Assembly (NCBI RefSeq): GCF_004795105.1
Contig: NZ_SSBL01000017.1
Span: forward strand, 1 to 64,000
DNA from: Streptomyces sp. A0642
GTDB taxonomy: Bacteria > Actinomycetota > Actinomycetes > Streptomycetales > Streptomycetaceae
Reading direction: 5' to 3'
DNA: 64,000 nt
The notes under the pieces were generated by a model, which did not search any database, was not told the DNA's origin, and saw only the letters and a program-made list of their open reading frames with translations. The translations under genes and the position numbers were made by a program. Every line of letters begins with the position of its first letter. Positions within the stretch are counted from its first letter, which is position 1. Of this stretch, positions 24,911 to 34,230 are shown piece after piece.

Positions 24911-25336
24911 TCAGGACGGCACCAGGCCCTCGTGCGCGATCTCCAGGGTCTCGATGGCCGCCTCGGAACTGGACGGGTCGAAGGACGGGCCCTGCCAGCG
25001 CACCGGCACGATCCCCTGGATCTGCCAGCTGATGATCCGGGTCAGGTTCGGCCGGAGGGCGACGATCTCGCCGTCCTTGCGCTCCACCCGCTGGGTCGTC
25101 TCGTTCAGCCACCGCGCGATCTTCAGCGTGTCGGTGGTGACGGGGCGGGTCAGCGTGATGTTGGTCCAGGTGATCCGCCCGGGCAGCTGCCAGGTGAAGC
25201 CGTTGTTGCCGCCCTCGGCGTACTGCTCCAGCTCCACCTCGGCGCCCAGACCCGAACAGGTGTGGAACGCCCCCAGGTCGCTGCCCCCGATGGCGAGTTT
25301 GAAGAACACGCTCGTCGCGAAGATGTTGTCCGTCAT
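24911..25336 (-). CDS. Second tail tube protein (tube initiator type)
   Basis: Protein of 141 residues of the gp19/tail-tube family: 'FFKLAIGGSDLGAFHTCSGLGAEVELEQYAEGG', 'GRITWTNITLTRPVTTDTLKIARWL' and a C-terminal 'AAIETLEIAHEGLV'. Compared with the tube protein at 29.1 kb it is divergent and sits next to the spike genes, as the initiator tube protein does in other eCIS loci. Confidence 0.88.
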   Translation of the reverse strand: MTDNIFATSVFFKLAIGGSDLGAFHTCSGLGAEVELEQYAEGGNNGFTWQLPGRITWTNITLTRPVTTDTLKIARWLNETTQRVERKDGEIVALRPNLTRIISWQIQGIVPVRWQGPSFDPSSSEAAIETLEIAHEGLVPS

Positions 25337-25430
25337 GTGCGTCTCTTCTTCTCTGCTGTGCGGGTCGGGTGCGTTCTCTGCTGTCCGGGTCCAGGGCGTT
25401 CTCCGCGGTCCGTCACGGGAGGGTCCGGTT

Positions 25431-28400
25431 TCAGCGGCGGCCGTCGCGCGGCCGCCCTGTGCGTTCCCGCCCTCTGCGCAGGTCCGCCCGGATCAGCCTG
25501 CTGACCGGGTCGAGCAGCCGCCGGGCGAGCTCCTCGACGTCCACGCCGGGGATCTCGTCCGTCCGCGACGCGGGGGTGGGCGGTGGGGCCGCGGCCGGAG
25601 TACGGGCGGTCTTCGGCTGGACCACCCGGACGGGGACTCCGGCGAGCCCCGCCTCGTCCATGGCCCGCTGGACGGCCTGCTCCCGGGAGCCCGTCGCGCG
25701 GTTGCCGGGACCGGCACTGCGCGCGGGACCTCCCTGGACTGCGCCGGGCCGGGCCGGTGCGGGGCGGGACGCGCGCACGGTGAGCTCGCGCGGTCCGCCG
25801 GCCGGGGCGTCGCCCGCCGGGGCCGGCCCTGCGGCGGGCACGCCGGTTTCCGGCACCACCGGCATCGAGAGGCGCTGAAGCGGCACGGGGACGGCGTTCC
25901 CGGCCGGCGCGGACCCGGGCGGATGCGGGCGCACCACGGGGACGGCGGGCGGCGCGGACCGGGCGGGCGGTGCGGCCCGCGCCGGGGACGGTGGTTCGGG
26001 CTGGTGGGCGGCGGGGTGCCCGGCCGGACTCCGGCCGCGCGACGGGGTGCCGGGGCGGGGGCCGCCGGGCGGGGCCGGCACGGGAGCGGTCGGCGCGGCA
26101 GCGGTGGCGCCGCGCGCGGAGCGCTGGACCAGCCGCGCGAGGGAGCCGCGCACCGGGGAGCCGCCCACGGAGGGCTGGGCGGTGGGAAGGGTGGCGGGGC
26201 GACCGCGCACGGCCTTCCTTCCCCTCCCCGACTCCCCCGGGTCACCGGCTTCCGGGCCGTCGGCCGTCGCGTTTCCTCGCGGGGCGGTGCGGGGCGCGGG
26301 GGCCGCCTGTGACCGGAGGCCGGGTCCACCGGTCCGCGGGAGGCCGCTGCCGGGTTCACCGGCCCGCTGGAGGCCGCGCGACGGGGTGACGGGTGCGGAC
26401 ACGGAACGCTGGACGGCGGCGCCGTGCGGCTGCGACTGGTGCCCGGCGAGGGGTGCGCGGGGCGCAGGGGCGGGCCGGCCGGCCGGGGTGGCGCGGGTGT
26501 CCGGCGGCCCGTCGGAGCCCGGCCGGGGGACGTCCCGCCGCCAGGTCGCCGCCACGACGGGCCGCCTGGGGGTGGCCGATTCCGGCGCGGTGAAGCCCTC
26601 GGCGGCCCCCGTGCTCACGGACAGCGTCCGCCCGGTGAGCAGCGCGCGCGACCGCTGGACCACCGTCGGCTCAGGGCCCGTTCCCGTGTCCCGCCGCGGC
26701 TCCGGCCCCTGCCCGCCGGGGCCTCGCGGCGCGATCCGCCGGACGCGCACCGGAGCGGGCGGGGTGGACGGGGCCGTCGGGGAGGACGGGGTGGCGGTGC
26801 TCGTGGGCGTGCGGGCGGCGTGCGCGGCGCGCTGGACGGCCGTCGGCTGCGGGGTGCCGGACACGGGAGCGGCCTCGGCCCGGGCCGCCGGGCGCAGCGG
26901 CATGGCGGGCCCGGAGGCCGGGGCGTGCGCGGACGTCTGCGGCCCACCCGGCGTCGGCCCATCCGACAGCGGGCCCGTCGTTCCGGGCCGCGCGCGACGG
27001 GCGTCGCCCAGCAGCGGGGCGTCGCCCGGGGTCCCGGCGGTCGGCGGCAACGCGGAGAGGGGCGCGCCGAGTCCGCCCCGGGTACGGGCCCGGGAGCCCG
27101 GTCGGCCGGGGCCGGAGAGGGGCGACCCGGGCGTGGCCGCGGGGCCGGCGTCGGGTGCGGACGTGCCCGCGCGGGGCGGAGACGCGGGTGCGGGTGCGCG
27201 CTGGACGGATGACGGGGAGCCTGCTGCGTCGGCCCGCGGCGCGACGGGGCCGGACACCGGACGCTGCCGCTCCGGCCCAGGGCGCTCGGTCGCCGGCCGG
27301 CCCTGAGGCCGTCCCGTCGGGGTCTGTGCGGCCGGGGTGTGTGCGGCCGGGCTCTGGCCCGGCTGCCGAGACCGCCCCGGCGAAGGGGGCACCGGAGACG
27401 AGGGGGCCGCAGCGGGCGGGGCCGCGTCCGGGGTCTGCCGCTGGACCACGGGCAGCGCCGGGCCCTGCGGCTCGGACGCGCCGGAGCGTACGACGCCGGC
27501 TCCGCCGGGCAGGCCGAAGGAAGCCGCTCCGGGTGGCATGTCCCGCAACGGCTTGCCCAGGCCGGGACGTACTGGAGGAACGGCGGGCAGTCCCGGGCCC
27601 GAACCCTCGCCTGCCCCGCCGGTATCCGTCCGCCCGGGCACAGCCGCACGCTGAACAGCTGCCGCAGGCGGGGTGGTTGAGGCCGGCGCCGCGGCCCGCA
27701 GGGTCCGCAGGCCCGTCACCGGCCGACGGGCGACGGTCAACGGCGGTGCGGTGCGCCGGGGACGGACCGCGGCGGGCCGCACGGCCGTGGCGGTTCGCGT
27801 GTCCGCTGAGGCGCGGACCTGCGGAGCGGCGGACGGCTGCGCGTCGCCCGAGGGGTCCGCGCCGGGTTCCGGGGCGGGCCGCGGAGCAGCCGCCCGTCCG
27901 CTCCCGGCGGTACTCCCCGCCGCAGTCCCGGCGCGCTTGCCGCCCGACCGCTGGACCACGGCGAGAGTCCGCTGCCTGCCGGTCACACGGACAGGGGCGG
28001 CGGACGGCGTGGGCTGTGCCGGGGCAGCGGACGGCGCGCGCTGCACGGGGGCGGCGGACGCCCCGGGCGGCACCGGCTCTTCCCGGCCTCCGGCAGCGCG
28101 CAGGAGCAGGGGCGGCCCTCCGGCCGCGGCGGGGCGGGCCACGCCCGGCCGCGCGACCCCGTGGATGAGGCCCACCGGCGCGGACGGCAGCACGGCGTGG
28201 CCGAGCTCGCCTCCGTACGCGACGTTCTGCCACGAAGCGAGCCCGGACCTGAAGCGCAGTCCGTCGCTCACCCCGATCGACGACCTGGCGACGGTCACCG
28301 TGGGCGGCGCGACCCGCCGCCAGCCACCGTCCCAGTCCGCGTCGGAACGCCCGGGCGGGGCGTCGTCCGGCGCGGGCACCGGGGCGTGGGCGTCGGCCGG

Positions 28401-28469
28401 GGCCACGCCCGGGGCGGGGGTGCCGGCCTGCCGCCGGCTCCCCGTACGGAACCAGTTGCTGAACTCCAC
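25431..28469 (-). CDS. Large disordered Pro/Ala/Arg-rich CIS protein with repeated VQR motifs
   Basis: 1012 residues, almost entirely low-complexity (Pro, Ala, Gly, Arg), no membrane segment. At least ten VQR and two LQR motifs are spread from about residue 140 to 920, mostly followed by Ala or Ser. The N-terminus (about 1-100) has an ordered Trp-containing segment, and the C-terminal 'VDVEELARRLLDPVSRLIRADLRRGRERTGR' (last 45 residues) looks helical and conserved-type. No function assigned. The position in the operon, between tube and small tail proteins, and the length fit a tape-measure or a cargo-scaffold protein; both are inference. GTG 28469 follows the upstream stop by four bases. Confidence 0.7.
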   Translation of the reverse strand: MEFSNWFRTGSRRQAGTPAPGVAPADAHAPVPAPDDAPPGRSDADWDGGWRRVAPPTVTVARSSIGVSDGLRFRSGLASWQNVAYGGELGHAVLPSAPVGLIHGVARPGVARPAAAGGPPLLLRAAGGREEPVPPGASAAPVQRAPSAAPAQPTPSAAPVRVTGRQRTLAVVQRSGGKRAGTAAGSTAGSGRAAAPRPAPEPGADPSGDAQPSAAPQVRASADTRTATAVRPAAVRPRRTAPPLTVARRPVTGLRTLRAAAPASTTPPAAAVQRAAVPGRTDTGGAGEGSGPGLPAVPPVRPGLGKPLRDMPPGAASFGLPGGAGVVRSGASEPQGPALPVVQRQTPDAAPPAAAPSSPVPPSPGRSRQPGQSPAAHTPAAQTPTGRPQGRPATERPGPERQRPVSGPVAPRADAAGSPSSVQRAPAPASPPRAGTSAPDAGPAATPGSPLSGPGRPGSRARTRGGLGAPLSALPPTAGTPGDAPLLGDARRARPGTTGPLSDGPTPGGPQTSAHAPASGPAMPLRPAARAEAAPVSGTPQPTAVQRAAHAARTPTSTATPSSPTAPSTPPAPVRVRRIAPRGPGGQGPEPRRDTGTGPEPTVVQRSRALLTGRTLSVSTGAAEGFTAPESATPRRPVVAATWRRDVPRPGSDGPPDTRATPAGRPAPAPRAPLAGHQSQPHGAAVQRSVSAPVTPSRGLQRAGEPGSGLPRTGGPGLRSQAAPAPRTAPRGNATADGPEAGDPGESGRGRKAVRGRPATLPTAQPSVGGSPVRGSLARLVQRSARGATAAAPTAPVPAPPGGPRPGTPSRGRSPAGHPAAHQPEPPSPARAAPPARSAPPAVPVVRPHPPGSAPAGNAVPVPLQRLSMPVVPETGVPAAGPAPAGDAPAGGPRELTVRASRPAPARPGAVQGGPARSAGPGNRATGSREQAVQRAMDEAGLAGVPVRVVQPKTARTPAAAPPPTPASRTDEIPGVDVEELARRLLDPVSRLIRADLRRGRERTGRPRDGRR

Positions 28470-28473
28470 GCCC

Positions 28474-28632
28474 TCACCCGCTCTCGTTGACGCGGGTGTT
28501 GATCCGCGCTATCTCCCTCACCCACTCCTGCCGCTCACCATGGGTGAGGTCGAGGATGTCCTCACGCTGCCAGTGGAAGTGGTAGGCGATGTACGCGAGC
28601 TCCTCCCGCAGCCGGGAAGGCGCGTACGTCAC
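28474..28632 (-). CDS. DUF6760-type small CIS protein
   Basis: Short gene of 52 residues: 'TYAPSRLREELAYIAYHFHW' then 'REDILDLTHGERQEWVREIARINTRVN'. This pattern of a small helical protein is found in many phage-tail-like and eCIS loci between the tail assembly protein and the next tail gene. GTG 28632 overlaps the upstream stop (GTGA) and the stop lies four bases before the next start, so it is firmly inside the operon. Role unknown; probably an assembly helper. Confidence 0.85.
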   Translation of the reverse strand: MTYAPSRLREELAYIAYHFHWQREDILDLTHGERQEWVREIARINTRVNESG

Positions 28633-29123
28633 GATTCCCCCAGGCGTTCACCCGAGAGGTCCACCTCGAACGACCCGTGGCACAGCGGGCACGTCACCGC
28701 GGCGTGGGTGTGGCCCTCGCTGTTGATGCGGCGGTAGAAGTCCTGGAGGAACGCCACGTCGGTGGCGTACATCCGTTCCACCACCCCGGCGTGCACGTCG
28801 GTGACGGTGCCGAGCCGGGTGATCACCTGGCTGAGCAGCACCACGCTCAGGTACGCGGGGTTCTCCTTGACCCGCAGGTCGATCTGCGGGCGCAGCTCGT
28901 CCCGGGCCGTGGCGAGCCGCATCGACCCGCTCCGGTGGACCTGGCCCTCGTCGTCGACGTAACCGCGCGGCAGCTCGAACTCGAACTCCGTACGCAGGTC
29001 CTGCCGTTCACGCTCCCGGGCGGGAGGAGGCGCCGGGGCCTCCTCGCGCGGGGCGGGCGCGGCGGCGGCGAGGCTGTCGAGGACCTCGTCGAGGCCGCCG
29101 CCGGAAACCGTCCTGCGCCTCAT
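28629..29123 (-). CDS. Conserved CIS tail assembly protein with CxxC motif
   Basis: 164 residues. An acidic/Pro-rich N-terminus is followed by 'DLRTEFEFELPRGYVDDEGQVHRSGSMRLATARDEL' and 'LRVKENPAYLSVVLLSQVITRLGTVT', typical of small tail-assembly proteins of contractile tails. It ends with 'CPLCHGSFEVDLSGE', a single CxxC that might bind metal as a dimer. The start at 29123 is fixed by the ATGA overlap with the tube gene. Exact role unknown. Confidence 0.78.
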   Translation of the reverse strand: MRRRTVSGGGLDEVLDSLAAAAPAPREEAPAPPPARERERQDLRTEFEFELPRGYVDDEGQVHRSGSMRLATARDELRPQIDLRVKENPAYLSVVLLSQVITRLGTVTDVHAGVVERMYATDVAFLQDFYRRINSEGHTHAAVTCPLCHGSFEVDLSGERLGES

Positions 29124-29560
29124 TCGACGACGATCTCCTCGAAGGTGATGGTGACCGTCTCCGTCGCCGCGCTGGACTCGCCGGCCTTCAGCGAGGGGCC
29201 CTCCCACTTGCTGGCCCAGCCCTGCATCAGCTGGATGCGGCGGACGGTCTCACCCTTCGAGTCCTTGATCTCGATGGTGAGGTTCTGCCGTGCGGTGTCG
29301 ACGGCCCCGTTGTTGAGCGTCTCCTTGATCCACTTGGTGAACTCGCTGCTCTTGTCGAGCCCGCGGGTGATCGTCACCTCGCCGGCCTGCCGGGCACCGG
29401 GCTGCTTGCGGATGATCTGCTTGCCCTCGGCGGTCACCTGACGGACCTCGACGACTTCTTCCTCGACGGTCAGACCGCTGATCTCCTGGATCGATTCCAC
29501 GAGGTAGCCGCCGAGCTGCACGCCGAAGACGTGGGTGGAAAGAGCATCGCCCTCTGCCAT
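29120..29560 (-). CDS. Tail tube protein (major inner tube)
   Basis: 146 residues, gp19-like. 'STHVFGVQLGGYLVESIQEISGLTVEEEVVEVRQVTAEGKQIIRKQPGARQAGEVTITRGLDKSSEFTKW' matches the eCIS inner-tube family. It stacks as hexamers inside the sheath. It lies 68 bases downstream of the sheath gene, as in other eCIS loci. Confidence 0.93.
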   Translation of the reverse strand: MAEGDALSTHVFGVQLGGYLVESIQEISGLTVEEEVVEVRQVTAEGKQIIRKQPGARQAGEVTITRGLDKSSEFTKWIKETLNNGAVDTARQNLTIEIKDSKGETVRRIQLMQGWASKWEGPSLKAGESSAATETVTITFEEIVVE

Positions 29561-29628
29561 GACTGTGTGTCACCTGTTCTGTTCGTTGCCTGCGGGGGTC
29601 GCTCCTCGCCGGGGACGGCGGGCGCGGG

Positions 29629-31155
<1,527 letters not shown>

Positions 31156-31683
31156 GCTCGCTCCTTCGGGTGGTCAGTCGTTCGCGTGTTCAGTCTTGCC
31201 CGGGGTCGTCTGCGGGCAGTAGGCCTCAAAGTCCTGGCCCCGGGGCAGGGCCGCTGCCTTCCCGGGGCACCCCGGCGGCCGCCCGGGCACGGCTCTCCGG
31301 CCGTGGCGCAGGCGGCCTGACGACACGACAGCGACCCCCGCGCGCCGCGCGAGGGATTAGTTTCGGCCAGAAACTACCGGCCCCACGGGCCGTGGCGGCC
31401 CGAATTCCCCGCCCGGATCCCCGGACCGAAATATTTCGGTCCCCTCCGGGGAGGGCAGGATCTCCGCAGTTCGGGCGGAGGCTTCCGCCCGCGAAAGGCC
31501 GAGTTCACCCCGAAGGGCCCGTATTCGCCTCCGCGAGTGCCCTGTTCAGGATTTCGTTCCCGATTCCGGCCGGTGTGTGAAGAACCACACCCAGGTGAAC
31601 GGGTGGTTGGACGTTTCCGCTGGCAGGGACCCCGTTTGTTCACACCGGCGGAACGGACGGGCAGGAAACCGGCGCTATCGTTT
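31156..31683. promoter_or_regulatory. Long intergenic promoter region of the CIS structural operon, with inverted repeats
   Basis: 528 bases without a gene, upstream of the sheath gene and downstream of the membrane-protein gene (same strand). It holds three inverted repeats: TAGTTTC-N5-GAAACTA (31358-31376), a perfect 20-bp palindrome with AAATATTT core (31423-31442) and GGTGTG-N8-CACACC (31572-31591). The second is unusually AT-rich for this genome. They are candidate operators; the divergent LuxR-type regulator further upstream is a candidate binder. Confidence 0.6.
31423..31442. promoter_or_regulatory. Perfect 20-bp palindrome upstream of the sheath gene
   Basis: GGACCGAAATATTTCGGTCC, two 10-base arms with no spacer, 268 bases upstream of the sheath ATG. 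There is no loop or T-tract, so it suits a dimeric DNA-binding protein better than a terminator. A role in CIS operon control is inferred. Confidence 0.6.
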
Positions 31684-33021
31684 CTACGGTGCGATATCGC
31701 TCAGCACACCACTGACATTGAGTACTTGGTGGCACCCGGAGGCCTGCGTCCCGGTCGCCGGCGTCCCAGGTTTGGAACAGGTCACGGAAGCGGTGACCGT
31801 GGCATTCTCCTGAATACGAATGGGGGTGACCCAGTGATAGTCCTGGTTGCGGAACGTCTCCAGCGCGATCGTGGTGATCTTCCTCTCTCCGAAGGAGATC
31901 GTCAGCACCCCCTCGTCGCCCTGGAAGTTCGCCACCACGATGTCGGTGACGCCGAAGACCTTCCCCTTGGGAACCCGGTACGTCCCGTCCTTCTTGGCCC
32001 CGGCGCCGGTCTCCACGTCGATGGTCTCCGAGCTCTGCTGGGAGTTCGCCGTGCCGATGCCGCCGGTCGTGCCGGACCCGCCCGTGCCCGCGCCGCCGGT
32101 ACCGCCGGTGCCGTCCGTTCCCGGACCGGTCGCCTTGCCCTGTTCCTGTCCCTGCCCGCCGGCCGGGTCGCCGCCCGTGGCACCGCCGGTCGCCGAACCA
32201 CCCTGCGGACGCTCCCGGTTCTCCTCCTGCGCCGCCTTGGCCCCCGCCTCCTTCGCGGTGCTGCGGACGGCGGGCCGTACGAGGGCGAACCACGCCACGA
32301 GCAGCGCGAGCAGCGCCGCCAGGACGATCAGCAGCCACTTGGGCAGCAGCGGAAGCTGGGCGAACTCGCCGGGCAGCGGCTCCGGCCGGCCGGGCTGTGC
32401 CGCCTCGGCGTCCGCGCCCTCGCTCTCCACGGCCACGACCTCGAACGGCCAGGTGGCCGGAGCGCCGAACCAGATCAGCTTCCGGGCCCGCACCCGCAGT
32501 CCCACCTCGGCGGACTCGCCCGGCTGCAGGCTCCGGCGTTCAGGGGTGAACCCGAGGCGGAGTTCCTCGCCTTCCTGCCTCCCGGTGAACACGACGTCGA
32601 CGGGGGTGTTCCCCCGGTTCTGCACCGAGGTCCGGAACCGGGCGCCCAGCCAGCCCCTGCGCCGGCCCGGCTCCAGCTTCGCCCGGAGCTCGTGGAAGGG
32701 CTCCACGACCACCGTCGCCTCGGGAACGGCCACCGACTCGGGGTGTTCCGTGGGCAGTACGCGTACACCCAGGGGGACTTCGCCCGCCTTGACCTCGTGG
32801 GACCGGGGCGGCGTGAGCCGCACCGTCACGGTCTCGGAGGTGCCGGGGTAGAGGGAGACCCTTGCCGGTTCCACCGTCGCCCATGCCGCACAGTCACCGA
32901 CCACGTCGAGGGCGTACGCCTCGACGATGTCGCCGTCGTTGCGCACGGTCAGCGTGGTCGTCGCTTCGGCGCCCGGCGACACCGTCACCGTGGGTATGTC
33001 GAATTCGGCAGATGTGGTCAC
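31684..33021 (-). CDS. Single-pass membrane protein of the CIS locus with N-terminal Ig-like domains
   Basis: 445 residues. Two Ig-like/CARDB-type domains (about 1-105 and 110-205; 'VSPGAEATTTLTVRNDGDIVEAYALDV', 'FRTSVQNRGNTPVDVVFTG') precede one transmembrane helix 'LPKWLLIVLAALLALLVAWFALV' (about 225-248). A Gly/Thr linker follows, then a C-terminal beta domain with a pair of Cys residues. No signal peptide, so the N-terminal domains should face the cytoplasm. In relatives it is often annotated vaguely as hydrolytic protein, for which I see no catalytic motif. The position suggests CIS tethering. The ATG is at 33021, divergent from the LuxR gene. Confidence 0.75.
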   Translation of the reverse strand: MTTSAEFDIPTVTVSPGAEATTTLTVRNDGDIVEAYALDVVGDCAAWATVEPARVSLYPGTSETVTVRLTPPRSHEVKAGEVPLGVRVLPTEHPESVAVPEATVVVEPFHELRAKLEPGRRRGWLGARFRTSVQNRGNTPVDVVFTGRQEGEELRLGFTPERRSLQPGESAEVGLRVRARKLIWFGAPATWPFEVVAVESEGADAEAAQPGRPEPLPGEFAQLPLLPKWLLIVLAALLALLVAWFALVRPAVRSTAKEAGAKAAQEENRERPQGGSATGGATGGDPAGGQGQEQGKATGPGTDGTGGTGGAGTGGSGTTGGIGTANSQQSSETIDVETGAGAKKDGTYRVPKGKVFGVTDIVVANFQGDEGVLTISFGERKITTIALETFRNQDYHWVTPIRIQENATVTASVTCSKPGTPATGTQASGCHQVLNVSGVLSDIAP

Positions 33022-33222
33022 GCTGCGACGTTAGGCCGCGCGCCGGTCCCGGCAGCAGAGGCGGGAGGGCAACGTGCGGGCAGGGCCGATGCCCTGGCGG
33101 CACACCCGCTGCGCCACCCCGGCCCCCGCCCGAGGGCCAGGTCGCCCTGCGGGGTGCGGAACGAGCGCGTGCGGAACGACGGGCCTACGGGGTATCGGCG
33201 GAAGTAGCTGAGAAGGACGACC

Positions 33223-33948
33223 ATGACCACGACGGATATGACGAAGTCGAGGAAGGCGGCCGACCACGGCCGCAGGCCTCCCCTGCCCGAGCCGCCCACG
33301 GCGCGGCCCCCGCTGGCGCCCCGGGGGGGCCGGGTCTCCGTAGCGGTGTACGCGGAGGACCTGATCCTGCAGACCGGCATGGTGCAGCAGTTGCGCCTGC
33401 GGCCGGAGATCGAGCTGATACCCGAGGAGGAGGCCGACCGCGCCCAGGTCTCCCTGGTCGTGGTGGACCTGGTGAACGAGCCGACGGTCCAGCTCCTGCA
33501 CCGCCTCCAGCGCAACACCTCCACCCGGGTCGGCCTCGTCGTCGGCTTCTTCGAGGCGAGCGCGCTCCAGACCCTGATCGAATACGGCGTCGCCGCCGTG
33601 CTGCGGCGCGGGGAGGCGGACCAGGACCGTCTCGTCCACCTCGTCACGGCGATCGCGAAGGGCGAAGGGGTGCTGCCGGGCGACCTCCTGGGCAAGCTCC
33701 TCGACCACGTCAGCAGCCTCCACCGCACGGTGCTGGACCCCCGCGGGCTCTCGCTCTCCACCCTCACGGCGCGGGAGGCGGAGATGATCAGGCTGGTGTC
33801 GGAGGGGTACGGCACCGCGGAGATCGCGCAGAAGACCTCGTACTCCGAACGGACCGTCAAGAACGTGCTGCACGAGGTCGCGACGCGCCTCGATCTGCGC
33901 AACCGGGCCCACGCGGTGGGTTACGCCATGCGGCACGGCCTCATCTGA
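33223..33948 (+). CDS. LuxR/NarL-type transcriptional regulator of the CIS locus
   Basis: 241 residues. The N-terminal part (about 38-150) resembles a receiver fold ('VSVAVYAEDLILQTGMVQQLRLRPEIEL') but the acidic phospho-acceptor pocket is not preserved, so regulation is probably phosphorylation-independent. The C-terminal LuxR helix-turn-helix (about 178-238): 'LTAREAEMIRLVSEGYGTAEIAQKTSYSERTVKNVLHEVATRLDLRNRAHAVGYAMRHGLI'. It starts the plus-strand arm, divergent from the membrane-protein gene, and is followed by a hairpin. Likely CIS regulator by position. Confidence 0.88.
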   Translation: MTTTDMTKSRKAADHGRRPPLPEPPTARPPLAPRGGRVSVAVYAEDLILQTGMVQQLRLRPEIELIPEEEADRAQVSLVVVDLVNEPTVQLLHRLQRNTSTRVGLVVGFFEASALQTLIEYGVAAVLRRGEADQDRLVHLVTAIAKGEGVLPGDLLGKLLDHVSSLHRTVLDPRGLSLSTLTAREAEMIRLVSEGYGTAEIAQKTSYSERTVKNVLHEVATRLDLRNRAHAVGYAMRHGLI

Positions 33949-33991
33949 GGCGCGGTAGCGGGTACTTGACGCGGCGGTCCCGTCCGGGTGC

Positions 33992-34021
33992 CCGCGGGGG
34001 CAACGGGCGTTGCCCCCGCGG
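33992..34021. terminator. Hairpin terminator after the LuxR-type gene
   Basis: Near-perfect inverted repeat of about 14 bp (CCGCGGGGGCAACG and complement) with a minimal loop, 44 bases after the LuxR stop codon. It separates the regulator from the following three-gene operon. Confidence 0.7.
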
Positions 34022-34230
34022 CGTCCCGGGGCCCCCTGGCGGGCCGTCCGGTGCCCCGTGCCGGGCGACGGACCGGCGCGGTGGCGCCCGGGCGCCGGGC
34101 CACGACCGCCGCGGGGAGCGGTCCGGGGGCCGCAAAGGGCACCAGGTCTTCCCCCGCTCCGGGTACTCGGGCCCCTGTCCACGCACCCCCGTGCACACGA
34201 AGCTGAGGGTGGAGAACCATCGACCAGACT

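Noticed and set aside
21761..25504. Plus-strand ORF of 1247 residues across the CIS spike genes
   Set aside because: Antisense shadow of the VgrG, LysM and tube genes; no recognisable domain.
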